From positions 1 to 64,000 of the forward strand of contig VGEU01000003.1 in the NCBI GenBank assembly GCA_016869145.1: a DNA stretch of 64,000 bases, in the 5' to 3' direction. Source of the stretch: Alphaproteobacteria bacterium. GTDB taxonomy: Bacteria > Pseudomonadota > Alphaproteobacteria > MPNO01 > VGEU01. The position numbers were made by a program, and so were the translations under genes. Below, in pieces: positions 55,015 to 63,781 of this stretch; positions within the stretch are counted from its first letter, which is position 1, and every line of letters starts with the position of its first letter. The notes under the pieces are model-generated. The model did not search any database. It had not been told where the DNA came from and worked only from the letters and a program-made list of their open reading frames with translations.

Positions 55015-56187
55015 ATGCGAACGCAGGTGGGAATTGTCGGGGCCGGGCCGGCCGGGCTCTTGCTCGGCAGAATGCTGCAGAACCTCGGCATCGACGCGGT
55101 GGTGTTGGAGAGCAGGTCCCGCGATTACGTCTTGGCGCGGATCAGGGCGGGCGTGCTCGAGCAGGGTACGGTCGACACGCTGATCGCGCAGGGCATCGGC
55201 GATCGGTTGCGGCGTCAGGGTATGGTGCACGAGAACATGCAGATCCGTTGGGCGGGTCGGCGGAACGATTTCACTGTCGAGGACGAGAAGGGACGGCGTC
55301 TGACGACCTATGGTCAGGCCGAAATCGTCAAGGACCTGATCGAACGGCGTGAGGCGGACAATTTGCCCCTCTTGTTCTCTGCGCCCGCGCAGCGAATCGA
55401 GAATGTCGAGACGCGGCCGCGTATCCATTTCACGCACGAGGGGGCTGAGAGGACGCTCGATTGCGATTTCGTGGCAGGCTGCGACGGATTTCATGGCGTC
55501 TGCCGGAAGCACATTCCGAACGCCGACGATCGCACCTTTCTCAAGACCTATCCCTATGGCTGGCTCGGCATTCTGGCCGAGGCCGCACCGCACGCCGAGA
55601 TCCGCGGGTTCGCTCACAGTACGCGGGGATTTGCCGTCGCCTCGGCCCGGTCGCCGAAGATCGGTCGGCTCTACCTCCAGGTCGATCGAAACGAGGACAT
55701 CGAACGGTGGAGCGACGAGGCGATCTGGGACGAGCTCGACCGACGCTTCGAGGATGGGTCCGGCCACCGCCTCAATCGTGGTCGGATCCTGAAAAAGGAT
55801 CTCGCGCCGCTGCGTGCCTTCGTGTGCGAGGCCATGCAGCATGGCCGGATCTTCCTCGCCGGTGACGCCGCACATATCGTGCCGCCCTCCGGCGCGAAGG
55901 GGCTTAATTCGGCAGTCGGCGACGTCAGGGTTCTGGCGGAGGGCTTGCGCCGGCATTTCGCGGGGACGGGTTCCGATCTGCTCGATCACTATGCCGAGAT
56001 CTGCCTGAGGCGGATCTGGGCGACCGTGCATTGGTCGTGTCTCCTGACCGATACACTCCACATCGCGCCCAACCAGACAGGCTTCGACCTTCAGATGCAG
56101 TATGCGACACTGAACCACTGGGCGAAGACAGAGTTGGGGCGTCAGCACTTCTGCAATGCAATGCTTGGGTTGCCCTATGAGGTCTGA
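55015..56187 (+). CDS. 4-hydroxybenzoate 3-monooxygenase-like flavoprotein (PobA homolog)
   Basis: [98 protein letters not shown]. Confidence 0.9.
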   Translation: MRTQVGIVGAGPAGLLLGRMLQNLGIDAVVLESRSRDYVLARIRAGVLEQGTVDTLIAQGIGDRLRRQGMVHENMQIRWAGRRNDFTVEDEKGRRLTTYGQAEIVKDLIERREADNLPLLFSAPAQRIENVETRPRIHFTHEGAERTLDCDFVAGCDGFHGVCRKHIPNADDRTFLKTYPYGWLGILAEAAPHAEIRGFAHSTRGFAVASARSPKIGRLYLQVDRNEDIERWSDEAIWDELDRRFEDGSGHRLNRGRILKKDLAPLRAFVCEAMQHGRIFLAGDAAHIVPPSGAKGLNSAVGDVRVLAEGLRRHFAGTGSDLLDHYAEICLRRIWATVHWSCLLTDTLHIAPNQTGFDLQMQYATLNHWAKTELGRQHFCNAMLGLPYEV

Positions 56188-56278
56188 GGATCGGATGATC
56201 GCCACCCGGGCAACTCGCGCCAGCCCTCGTCTCCGAAGCCTGCGTGACCATGGCGATTGAGCAACCCGAATTGGATCG

Positions 56279-57235
56279 ATGAGAATGGGCAAGATCGACA
56301 TTTCGAATGCGACGCGCCCGACGCGGGCGCGGATCGGCGGCAGCGACAGAGATCGTGCAGCGCGCTTCAGCAAGCGCATGCCGCCTGCCGCCAAGCGCAG
56401 CGTGTTCCTCCGCAACAATGTCCTGCTGCCCATCAGGACGCCGCCGGTCAATCCGGAGCGCACTGAAATTCCCGACCCGCCGCAGGCCACCGAAGTGATC
56501 AAGCAACTGGTCCGCGACATGGGCGTCGATGACGTCGGCATCGCCGAGATCGATCGCCGCCTGCTCTTCACGCAGGCGGGCGAGCTTCAGCACACGAGGG
56601 CCATCGTCTACGGAATCGCGATGTCGTTCGACACCATGGCCGATATCGGTCCACGCTCGCAGGACGAGGTTCATCGCGTCTATCGCAAGCTCGACGAGAC
56701 CGGCGTCCGCCTCGCCCAGCATATCGCCGCCTACGGCTACAATGCCTCGATGCAGCCGAACGAGGGCGATGTGCCGCTGGTCGCCATGGCGCAAATGGCA
56801 GGCCTCGGCGAACTGGGCAAGCACGGCTCGCTGATCTCGCCGAAGATGGGTGCATCATTCCGGCTCGGCGCGGTGACGACCGACATGCCGCTCCTCGCCG
56901 ACGGACCGAAGGACTTCGGCTTCGATGAGGTGTGCACGAAATGCGGCGTATGCACCCGGTTCTGCCCGGGCGATGCGATCAACCCGGATAAGCAGGTCGT
57001 CAATGGGATCGAGCGGTGGCACGTCGACACGCCCGCCTGCGAGCCCTATTTCCACAAGCTCTATGGCTGCAAGATCTGCCTGATGGTGTGCCCGCTCAAT
57101 AGCCGTGGCATGTTCGGCCAAGAATTCAGGGCGGCGTCGAAGGTGCTCGTCCAGACCAAGGACGCCAAAGGAATGTTGCAGCTCATCGAGGCGCGCACCG
57201 ACATGAACTACGAGGACTTCAGCGATCTCGAGTGA
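56279..57235 (+). CDS. Short reductive-dehalogenase-like 4Fe-4S protein (RdhA core-like)
   Basis: MAQMAGLGELGKHGSLISPKMGASFRLGAVTTDMPLLADGPKDFGFDEVCTKCGVCTRFCPGDAI ... YGCKICLMVCPLN: RdhA-like core with two 4Fe-4S motifs; 318 aa, no Tat signal. Confidence 0.72.
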   Translation: MRMGKIDISNATRPTRARIGGSDRDRAARFSKRMPPAAKRSVFLRNNVLLPIRTPPVNPERTEIPDPPQATEVIKQLVRDMGVDDVGIAEIDRRLLFTQAGELQHTRAIVYGIAMSFDTMADIGPRSQDEVHRVYRKLDETGVRLAQHIAAYGYNASMQPNEGDVPLVAMAQMAGLGELGKHGSLISPKMGASFRLGAVTTDMPLLADGPKDFGFDEVCTKCGVCTRFCPGDAINPDKQVVNGIERWHVDTPACEPYFHKLYGCKICLMVCPLNSRGMFGQEFRAASKVLVQTKDAKGMLQLIEARTDMNYEDFSDLE

Positions 57236-57288
57236 ACGACCCTCACTTGATCGGAGCGCCCGGCGACCGGAAGTGATCGGCCCTGACA

Positions 57289-57497
57289 AAGGGAGAACTG
57301 GCGCACCCGGTGCAGCGCCAGGCCGTGGCGCCGCGGGATGCGCTGCACCGACGAGACGCTCATCCCGCTCACTGGCTGTGGCCATTGCTTGAGCGGTCCC
57401 GTGGGTCGCCTTGCCGGGCGGATCGCTCGCCGTCAACACGACCACCCGCGCGATCACCGCCTGGTCCAGCGGCGGCTTGCGCGACGACGCGCGTCTC
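57289..57497 (-). mobile_element. IS630-type transposase remnant (N-terminal fragment, frameshifted)
   Basis: Reverse strand reads RKPPLDQAVIARVVVLTASDPPGKATHGTAQAMATAS, then after a +1 shift GMSVSSVQRIPRRHGLALHRVRQFSL, resembling the IS630 N-terminus (..VALT..PPGEATHWT..AMA..aGvS..SVqRIw..hGL.PHRvr.FKLS). Confidence 0.65.
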
Positions 57498-57506
57498 GCC
57501 GCTGAC

Positions 57507-58298
57507 CTAGCGCGCGAGGAACGCCTCGACCGCCTCGGCGACCGCCTGCGGCTGGTCGAAGTCCGCCATGTGGCCGGCGCCCGCGATCAGCGTGATCTTC
57601 ACCTCGCCCGCGATCGCCTCGGCGAAGCGCGTGGCGTAGGCGCGCGACATCACGCGGTCGTCGTCGCCCCAGATGATCAGGGTCGGGCAGGTGATCCGCG
57701 GCAGGCGGCGGCGTACCCGCGTATCGCCGAGCGGCCACAGATAGCGCGCGGCGGCGTTGCGCGTGCGCTGCTGGGCGATGTCCCACTCGACGACCTCGTT
57801 CGCGTCGTTGCTGTCGGCGCGGACATAGGCCTCGACCTCGGCCGGACGGTTGGACACCAGCGGCGCGTAGGCGCCCGGCCGCTGCGCGAACACGTCCGAG
57901 ATCGGGTCGCTCGGCTCGAACAGCCCGAGCGGGCCGATCAGCACGAGGCGGCGCACCGAGCGCGGCCACAGCGCCGCGACCTCGGCGGCGAGCGCGCCGC
58001 CCGCCGATGCGCCGATCAGATCGGCGCCGTCGAGCCCGGCGCCGAACCACGCGTCGCCGCTCGCGAGCGCCCAGTCGAGATGGCTGTCGAGATCCTCCCA
58101 ATCGGCCCCGCCCGGCGTGCCGGGGAGCGAGGGGGCGACGACGCGCCGGGTGCGCGCGAGCGCATCGAGGAACGGCAGCCAACGCGGCAGTCCGAGGAGG
58201 CCCGCGAAATAGCCGACCCGCGGACCCGACCCCTTCTCCCAGACACGGAAACGACCGCCGCCCGGCGCCGTGCCCCGACGCTCGTCCGGCGCGCTCAT
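57507..58298 (-). CDS. Alpha/beta hydrolase
   Basis: DLIGASAGGALAAEVAALWP nucleophile elbow, CPTLIIWGDDDRVM, IAGAGHMADFDQPQAVAEAVEAFL. Confidence 0.88.
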   Translation of the reverse strand: MSAPDERRGTAPGGGRFRVWEKGSGPRVGYFAGLLGLPRWLPFLDALARTRRVVAPSLPGTPGGADWEDLDSHLDWALASGDAWFGAGLDGADLIGASAGGALAAEVAALWPRSVRRLVLIGPLGLFEPSDPISDVFAQRPGAYAPLVSNRPAEVEAYVRADSNDANEVVEWDIAQQRTRNAAARYLWPLGDTRVRRRLPRITCPTLIIWGDDDRVMSRAYATRFAEAIAGEVKITLIAGAGHMADFDQPQAVAEAVEAFLAR

Positions 58299-59542
58299 GC
58301 CGGGATCGCCATCGGTGCCACGCGCTCGGCCGCGGTCATCGGCTTCGGCCACCAATGGTCTTCCCACTTGTCGTCGAACAGGCCGTGGATCTGCGGCATG
58401 ACTTTCTCGGCGAAGAGCCGCGTGTTGTAGTTGGTGACCTCCTTCGACATGTTGCCGAACTGCAGCAGCAGCATCAGGTGGCCGACATTGAGATTGACCG
58501 CCACCTCGCGGAGCTGATCGGCGACCTCGTCGGGGCTGCCGATGATGACGTGTCCCTTCTCGAGGATGTTGTCCATCTCGGCATTGGCCGGGCGCGCGAG
58601 CGTCGCTTGAGCGGCCGCCTTCACGATCTGCGAATCGAGCCTCGCCCGCACCGTCGCCTCGCTGGTGTAGCCGGGCGGCTGGGTGAACTTGGGGTCGAGA
58701 TGGAGGCAGCGGTTGTAGAAATAGTTGGCCGGTTCCGCATAGAGCTTCACGGCCTCCGCGCGCGTCTCGGCGACGCCGACCGCCTGCAGGAAGCCGGCAT
58801 GATAGGGATTGGGCTCGACCCCCATTGCCTTCATCTCGTCCCAGAACCCCTTCATGACCTGGATTCCGGACTTGTAGCCCCAGTACGACAGATAGGCGTA
58901 AACGAAGTCGTTCTCGGCGCACATGCGCCAGGTCTCGACCGAGCCCGAGCCCGGCACCCAGACCGGCGGGCGCGGCTTCTGGATCGGACGCGGCCAGATG
59001 TTGACGTAGCGGTACTGGTTGAAGCGGCCGTTATAGGCGAAGGGCTTCGGCTCCTCCCACGCGCGCTTGATCAGATCGATCGCCTCGTAATAGCGCGGGC
59101 GCAACAGCGACGGGTTCTGGCTGTAGGCGTAGCAGGTGTCCATCGGCGTGCCGACCGGAAAGCCCGCGATCATCCGCCCGCCGGAGATGACGTCGATCAT
59201 CGCGAACTCCTCGGCGACCCGGATCGGCGGGTTGTAGAGCGCGAGCGAGTTGCCCATGACGCAGAGCATCGTGTCCTTGGTGCGCCGCGCGAGCGAGGAG
59301 GCGATCAGGTTGGGCGACGGCATCAGCCCGTAGCCGTTGGAGTGGTGCTCGTTGACGCAGATGGCGTCGAAGCCCTGCGCGCCCGCGTATTCGAGCTCGT
59401 CCATGAAGTCGTTGTACATGACGTGCGCGCGCGCCGGGTCGAACAGGCTCGAGTCGACCTCAACCCAGACGCCGGGGTGCTTCTCCTTGAAATCCTCAGG
59501 AAGCTCCGTATAGGGCATCAGGTGGAACCAGCAGATCTTCAT
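58295..59542 (-). CDS. LLM class flavin-dependent oxidoreductase
   Basis: GFDAICVNEHHSNGYGLMPSPNLIASSLARRTKDTMLCVMGNSLALYNPPIRVAEEFAMIDVISGGRMIAGFPVG. Confidence 0.9.
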   Translation of the reverse strand: MKICWFHLMPYTELPEDFKEKHPGVWVEVDSSLFDPARAHVMYNDFMDELEYAGAQGFDAICVNEHHSNGYGLMPSPNLIASSLARRTKDTMLCVMGNSLALYNPPIRVAEEFAMIDVISGGRMIAGFPVGTPMDTCYAYSQNPSLLRPRYYEAIDLIKRAWEEPKPFAYNGRFNQYRYVNIWPRPIQKPRPPVWVPGSGSVETWRMCAENDFVYAYLSYWGYKSGIQVMKGFWDEMKAMGVEPNPYHAGFLQAVGVAETRAEAVKLYAEPANYFYNRCLHLDPKFTQPPGYTSEATVRARLDSQIVKAAAQATLARPANAEMDNILEKGHVIIGSPDEVADQLREVAVNLNVGHLMLLLQFGNMSKEVTNYNTRLFAEKVMPQIHGLFDDKWEDHWWPKPMTAAERVAPMAIPA

Positions 59543-59696
59543 GGCGAGCCTCGTGCGATTGTCCGACGGTATGACGGGTCGGGCTACTGTGACGGATGGC
59601 CGGGGCGGGCGCAACAGACCGACCGTGGCTTTGTTGCGGATCGTCGAGGCGCGTTGTACCGATAGGGCTTCGCAGACGGCGATCGGGGTGCCGGCC

Positions 59697-61079
59697 ATGG
59701 ACGACCACGGACCGCCCAACTCCCTGTCGCGCCGGGACGCGGCGCGCGTGTTCCACCCCTATGCGGCGGCGGCGCGCGTCGATCTCGACGGGCCGATGGT
59801 GATCGCGCGCGGGGAGGGCATCTATATCTACGACGAGGACGGCAAGGACTATATCGAATCGCTCGCGGTCCTCGGCGCGGTCTCGCTCGGCTTCGGCAAC
59901 AAGCGCCTCGCCGCCGCGGCCGCGCGCCAGATCGAGACGCTCTCCTTCTATCACACGTTCCAGACCAAGACGAACCCGCCCGTCGTCGCGCTCGCCGAGC
60001 GCCTCCTCGCGATCGCGCCGCCGCCAATGGCCAAGGTGTTCTTCACGAGCTCGGGCTCGGAGGCGAACGACACCGCGATCAAGCTGATCTGGTTCTACAA
60101 CAACGCGCTCGGGCGCCCGGCGAAGAAGAAGATCCTGTCGCGCCACGGCGCCTATCACGGCGTCACGATCGCGACCGCGAGCCTCAACGGGCTTCCCGCC
60201 AACCATCGTGGGTTCGACCTGCCGCTCCCCGGCTTTCTCCACGCCGACTGCCCGCATCATTACCGGCTCGGACGGGAAAGCGAGAGCGAGGCCGCGTTCG
60301 CCGCGCGCATGGCCGACGAGCTCGAGCAGCTCATCCTCCGCGAAGGGCCGGAGACGATCGCCGCGATGTTCTTCGAGCCGGTGATGGGCGCCGGCGGCAT
60401 GATCTTCCCGCCTGCCGACTACTGCCGTCGGGTCGAGGCGATCTTGCGCCAATACGACATCCTTCTCGTCGACGACGAGGTCATCTGCGGCTTCGGCCGC
60501 ACCGGGCGGATGTGGGGCGCGGAAACCTACGGCCTCCGGCCCGACATCGTGACCATCGGCAAGGCGCTGTCGTCCGGCTATATGCCGATCGCGGGGCTGA
60601 TGGTATCGGATGCCCTCCACGACGTCGTCCGCCGCCACGTCGAGACGCTCGGCGTGTGGGGCCACGGCTACACCTATTCCGGACACCCGGTCGCCGCGGC
60701 GGTCGCGAACGAGACGCTCGCGATCTACGCCGAGACCGACATCCTCGCGCATGTGCGGCGGATCGCGCCGGTCCTCCAGGCCGGGATCGCGCGCTTCGCC
60801 GATCACCCGCATATCGCCGATGTGGGCGGTGTCGGGTTGATGGCGTCCTTCGAGCTCGTGTCCGACAAGCGCACGCGCAAGCCCTTCGACGCCGGCCTCG
60901 CCGTCGGCCCGCATCTCCGCGCCAACGCGCTCCGCCACGGCCTCATCGTGCGCGCGATCGGCGACCGGATCGGCTTCACGCCGCCGCTCGTGATCGACGA
61001 GGCGGGCATCGCGGAGATGTTCCGCCGCTTCGCGCGCGCGCTCGCCGACACGACCGACTGGCTCTCGCAGTCGCGCTGA
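59697..61079 (+). CDS. Class III (PLP) aminotransferase
   Basis: VFFTSSGSEANDTAIKLIWFYNNALGRPAKKKILSRHGAYHGVTIATASL, LLVDDEVICGFGRTGRMWG, DIVTIGKALSSGYMPIAGLM. Confidence 0.94.
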   Translation: MDDHGPPNSLSRRDAARVFHPYAAAARVDLDGPMVIARGEGIYIYDEDGKDYIESLAVLGAVSLGFGNKRLAAAAARQIETLSFYHTFQTKTNPPVVALAERLLAIAPPPMAKVFFTSSGSEANDTAIKLIWFYNNALGRPAKKKILSRHGAYHGVTIATASLNGLPANHRGFDLPLPGFLHADCPHHYRLGRESESEAAFAARMADELEQLILREGPETIAAMFFEPVMGAGGMIFPPADYCRRVEAILRQYDILLVDDEVICGFGRTGRMWGAETYGLRPDIVTIGKALSSGYMPIAGLMVSDALHDVVRRHVETLGVWGHGYTYSGHPVAAAVANETLAIYAETDILAHVRRIAPVLQAGIARFADHPHIADVGGVGLMASFELVSDKRTRKPFDAGLAVGPHLRANALRHGLIVRAIGDRIGFTPPLVIDEAGIAEMFRRFARALADTTDWLSQSR

Positions 61080-61355
61080 CGCGACCGTCCGAACCGAACG
61101 CGTATCGCCGTTGCCCTGATTGGCGTCGCGCTCGCGGTTGATCCGGTGATGGATCGCCGCGCCCGAGACATGGATCGGGCCGGCCTGGAAGCGCCGCGAC
61201 CATCCGCCGCGTCCCGCCGTCCTTGTCGGCGAGACGGGCGCGATCCCGTTCGCAATCCCTGGTCAGCCCCGTCCTCGGCTCGCTAAGATCGAAACAGCGC
61301 GACAGGGTTCGCGACGGGGATGCGCCCCGTCCGGCGTCCTCGACGGGAAGGATCG

Positions 61356-61535
61356 ATGAGCGGCAAGGAGATCAGATGGTCGGCCGGCGCGGGCGGCCCC
61401 GGTGCCCGCTCGGTGGTCGACGTGGTGGCAGAGGGGCTCCGTGCCGGCGTGAAGGTCTACGAGATCATGCGCGACGACGACCGGCTCTTCGCGCGCGCCG
61501 TCGACGGACGGCCGAGAAAGACGGAGGATTCGTGA
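61356..61535 (+). CDS. Small (59 aa) hypothetical protein upstream of the Rieske oxygenase
   Basis: MSGKEIRWSAGAGGPGARSVVDVVAEGLRAGVKVYEIMRDDDRLFARAVDGRPRKTEDS; TGATG stop/start overlap with the downstream gene. Confidence 0.5.
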   Translation: MSGKEIRWSAGAGGPGARSVVDVVAEGLRAGVKVYEIMRDDDRLFARAVDGRPRKTEDS

Positions 61536-62722
61536 TGGCAACGACGGCATCGACGACCGGCAACGCCGACCGCCGGCTCTACGCGCCCTATCTGGAGGCG
61601 ACGTGGGGGATCAAGAACCACTGGTATCCGGCGCTGTTCAGCCACGAGCTCGCCGAGGACGGCGTCAAGGGGGTGGAGATCGCGGGCGTCCCGATCCTTC
61701 TTCGCCGCGCCAAGGGCAGGACCTATGCGCTGCTCGACCGCTGCGTCCACCGCGGCGTCAAGCTCTCGCTCAAGCCGACCTGCTTCACCGACGACACGGT
61801 GTCGTGCTGGTATCACGGCTTCACCTTCGACGTCGTGAATGGCGCGCTGGTGTCGATCGTCGCCTCGCCGGACGATCCGCTGATCGGCAAGGTCAGGCTC
61901 CGCACCTTCCCGGTCGAGGAGCACAAGGGGATCATCTTCGTCTTCGTCGGCGACGAGGGCTATGAGCCGGTGCCGCCGCTCGCGGACGATCTGCCGTGGC
62001 TACCGCCCTGCGACTACGACTATCGCGCCGCCCATCCGCTCGACGACGAAACGGTCATGCTCGGCATCCGCCGCGTCGGCAAGGCGAACTGGCGGCTCGC
62101 GGTCGAGAACGGATTCGATCCCGGCCACGTCCTGATCCATCGCGACAACATCCTGATCCTCGCCTCCGGCCGCTCGATGGCGCTCGGCTACCGGCCGCTC
62201 AACGACGAGGCGATCAAGGCGTTCGAGGACGACGGGCCGAAGGGTCTGATGAACATGTATGGCACCGGCAATTACGAGCCGGTGGTCAACAATGACCGCC
62301 TCAACATCAAGAGCGCGGCGCGGCGCGAGTTCAACTTCACGGGCGTCCGCACCTCGATGTTCCTGCCCGGCGTGCTGATGGTCGAGAACTTCCCCGAAAA
62401 GACCTACGCCCAGTACGAATGGTACGTGCCGATCGACGACAAGACGCATGTGTACTGGCAGGTCATCGCCGGCTGGTGCCCGACGCCCGAGGATCGGAAG
62501 AACTTCGAGTTCCGGTTCAAACACTATTTCGAGCCGGTGGCGCTCCGCGACTTCAACGATCACGATCTCCACGCGCGCGAGGCGATGCAGGATTTCTATG
62601 CCAATGGCGGCTGGCAAGAGGAGGCGCTCTGCTCGATGGACGCGGTGATCGTGAGCTGGCGCAAGATGGTCGCCCGGCACAATCGCGGTATCCAGGAACC
62701 TCCGACGCGTCGCGGCCGCTGA
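61535..62722 (+). CDS. Rieske [2Fe-2S] oxygenase alpha subunit, CarAa (carbazole 1,9a-dioxygenase)-like
   Basis: GIKNHWYPALFSHEL, LLDRCVHRGVKLSLKPTC...SCWYHGFTF, ANWRLAVENGFDPGHVLIHRDNIL, LPGVLMVENFP...QYEWYVPIDDKTHVYWQ, collinear with remembered CarAa sequence. Confidence 0.85.
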   Translation: MATTASTTGNADRRLYAPYLEATWGIKNHWYPALFSHELAEDGVKGVEIAGVPILLRRAKGRTYALLDRCVHRGVKLSLKPTCFTDDTVSCWYHGFTFDVVNGALVSIVASPDDPLIGKVRLRTFPVEEHKGIIFVFVGDEGYEPVPPLADDLPWLPPCDYDYRAAHPLDDETVMLGIRRVGKANWRLAVENGFDPGHVLIHRDNILILASGRSMALGYRPLNDEAIKAFEDDGPKGLMNMYGTGNYEPVVNNDRLNIKSAARREFNFTGVRTSMFLPGVLMVENFPEKTYAQYEWYVPIDDKTHVYWQVIAGWCPTPEDRKNFEFRFKHYFEPVALRDFNDHDLHAREAMQDFYANGGWQEEALCSMDAVIVSWRKMVARHNRGIQEPPTRRGR

Positions 62723-62728
62723 GGGATC

Positions 62729-63760
62729 GTGGACGCGTCCGCCGTCATGTCGACCGTCCGGCTCTGCTTCCGCGACGGCGTCGAGCGCGCGATCGAGGCG
62801 GCGCAGGGCGAGAGCGTGCTCGCGGCCGCGCTCCGCGCCGGCGTGCCGCTCGTCCACCAGTGCGAATCGGGAAGCTGCGGCACGTGCATGGCCCGCCTCG
62901 TCGCGGGCGAGGCTTCGCTGCTCCCGGGGCGTGCGCTCTCGCTTCTCGCCGGCGAGATCCGCGACGGCTGGCGCCTCACCTGCTCGGTCGCCGCCGCCGG
63001 TGACTGCGCCTTTGCGCTCGACTATGCCTCGACCGTGCTCGACGGCCCGCAGCCGGCCGTGCTCGCCGCGACAGTGACCGCGCTCGACTGGGTCGCAAAG
63101 ACTGTGGCGCGGCTCGAGATTGCGATCGAGACGGCGGACTTCACGTTCGAGAGCGGCCAGTATGTCCGCATCCGCGTGCCCGGCACCGACGCCTGGCGTT
63201 CCTACTCGATGGCGACGACGGCGAAGGAATTGCCGCGGATGCAGTTTCTCATCCGCCGCCTCGACGGCGGCGCGATGTCGGCCTGGCTCCGCGATGCCTG
63301 CGCGCCTGGCGCTTTGGTCGAGATCGAAGGTCCTCTGGGTTCGTTCGGCCTCACCGCGTCGAAGGGGCCCCGCCTCATGATCGCAGGCGGAACCGGGCTC
63401 GCGCCGATGCTCGCCATGCTCGATACGCTCCGTCAGCGCCCCGGGCCGCGGCTTCCGGTTCTCCTCTGCTTCGGCTGCACCGGCGAGGACGATCTCTTCT
63501 ACGTGGATGAGCTCGAGCTTCGTCGCTTCTGGATGCCGAACCTCAAGACCCGTGTGGCCCTGATGCATCGGCCCGCCGGTGTGTTCGACGGCGCGATCGG
63601 CACCGCGGTATCGCTGATCGAGGACGCCGATCTCCGCGCCCCCGGGCTCGACGCTTTTCTGTGCGGACCGCCGCCGATGATCGAGGCGGCGCGCGGGCGA
63701 TTGATTGCGGGCGGTGTGCCCGAGACGGCGATCCACGCCGAGCACTTCCGCCCGACCTGA
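62729..63760 (+). CDS. Ring-hydroxylating oxygenase reductase (2Fe-2S ferredoxin + FAD/NAD domains)
   Basis: PLVHQCESGSCGTCMARLVAGE plant-type 2Fe-2S; FESGQYVRIRVPGTDAWRSYSMA; LMIAGGTGLAPMLAMLDTL. Confidence 0.92.
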   Translation: MDASAVMSTVRLCFRDGVERAIEAAQGESVLAAALRAGVPLVHQCESGSCGTCMARLVAGEASLLPGRALSLLAGEIRDGWRLTCSVAAAGDCAFALDYASTVLDGPQPAVLAATVTALDWVAKTVARLEIAIETADFTFESGQYVRIRVPGTDAWRSYSMATTAKELPRMQFLIRRLDGGAMSAWLRDACAPGALVEIEGPLGSFGLTASKGPRLMIAGGTGLAPMLAMLDTLRQRPGPRLPVLLCFGCTGEDDLFYVDELELRRFWMPNLKTRVALMHRPAGVFDGAIGTAVSLIEDADLRAPGLDAFLCGPPPMIEAARGRLIAGGVPETAIHAEHFRPT

Positions 63761-63781
63761 ATCTTACCGGAAGGATCGACC

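Noticed and set aside
48180-57506. Direct repeat of the tRNA-Met 3' end as an attachment site at the right border
   Set aside because: Scanned 57.2-57.5 kb for TTCAAATCCCTCCCCCGCTACCA and saw no copy; no integrase in the window, so tRNA-site integration is not supported.
61080-61350. Possible gene relic upstream of the 59-aa ORF
   Set aside because: The minus strand can be read as RWSRRFQAGPIHVSGAAIHHRINRERDANQGNGD, but I recognise no family, so it is not reported as a feature.
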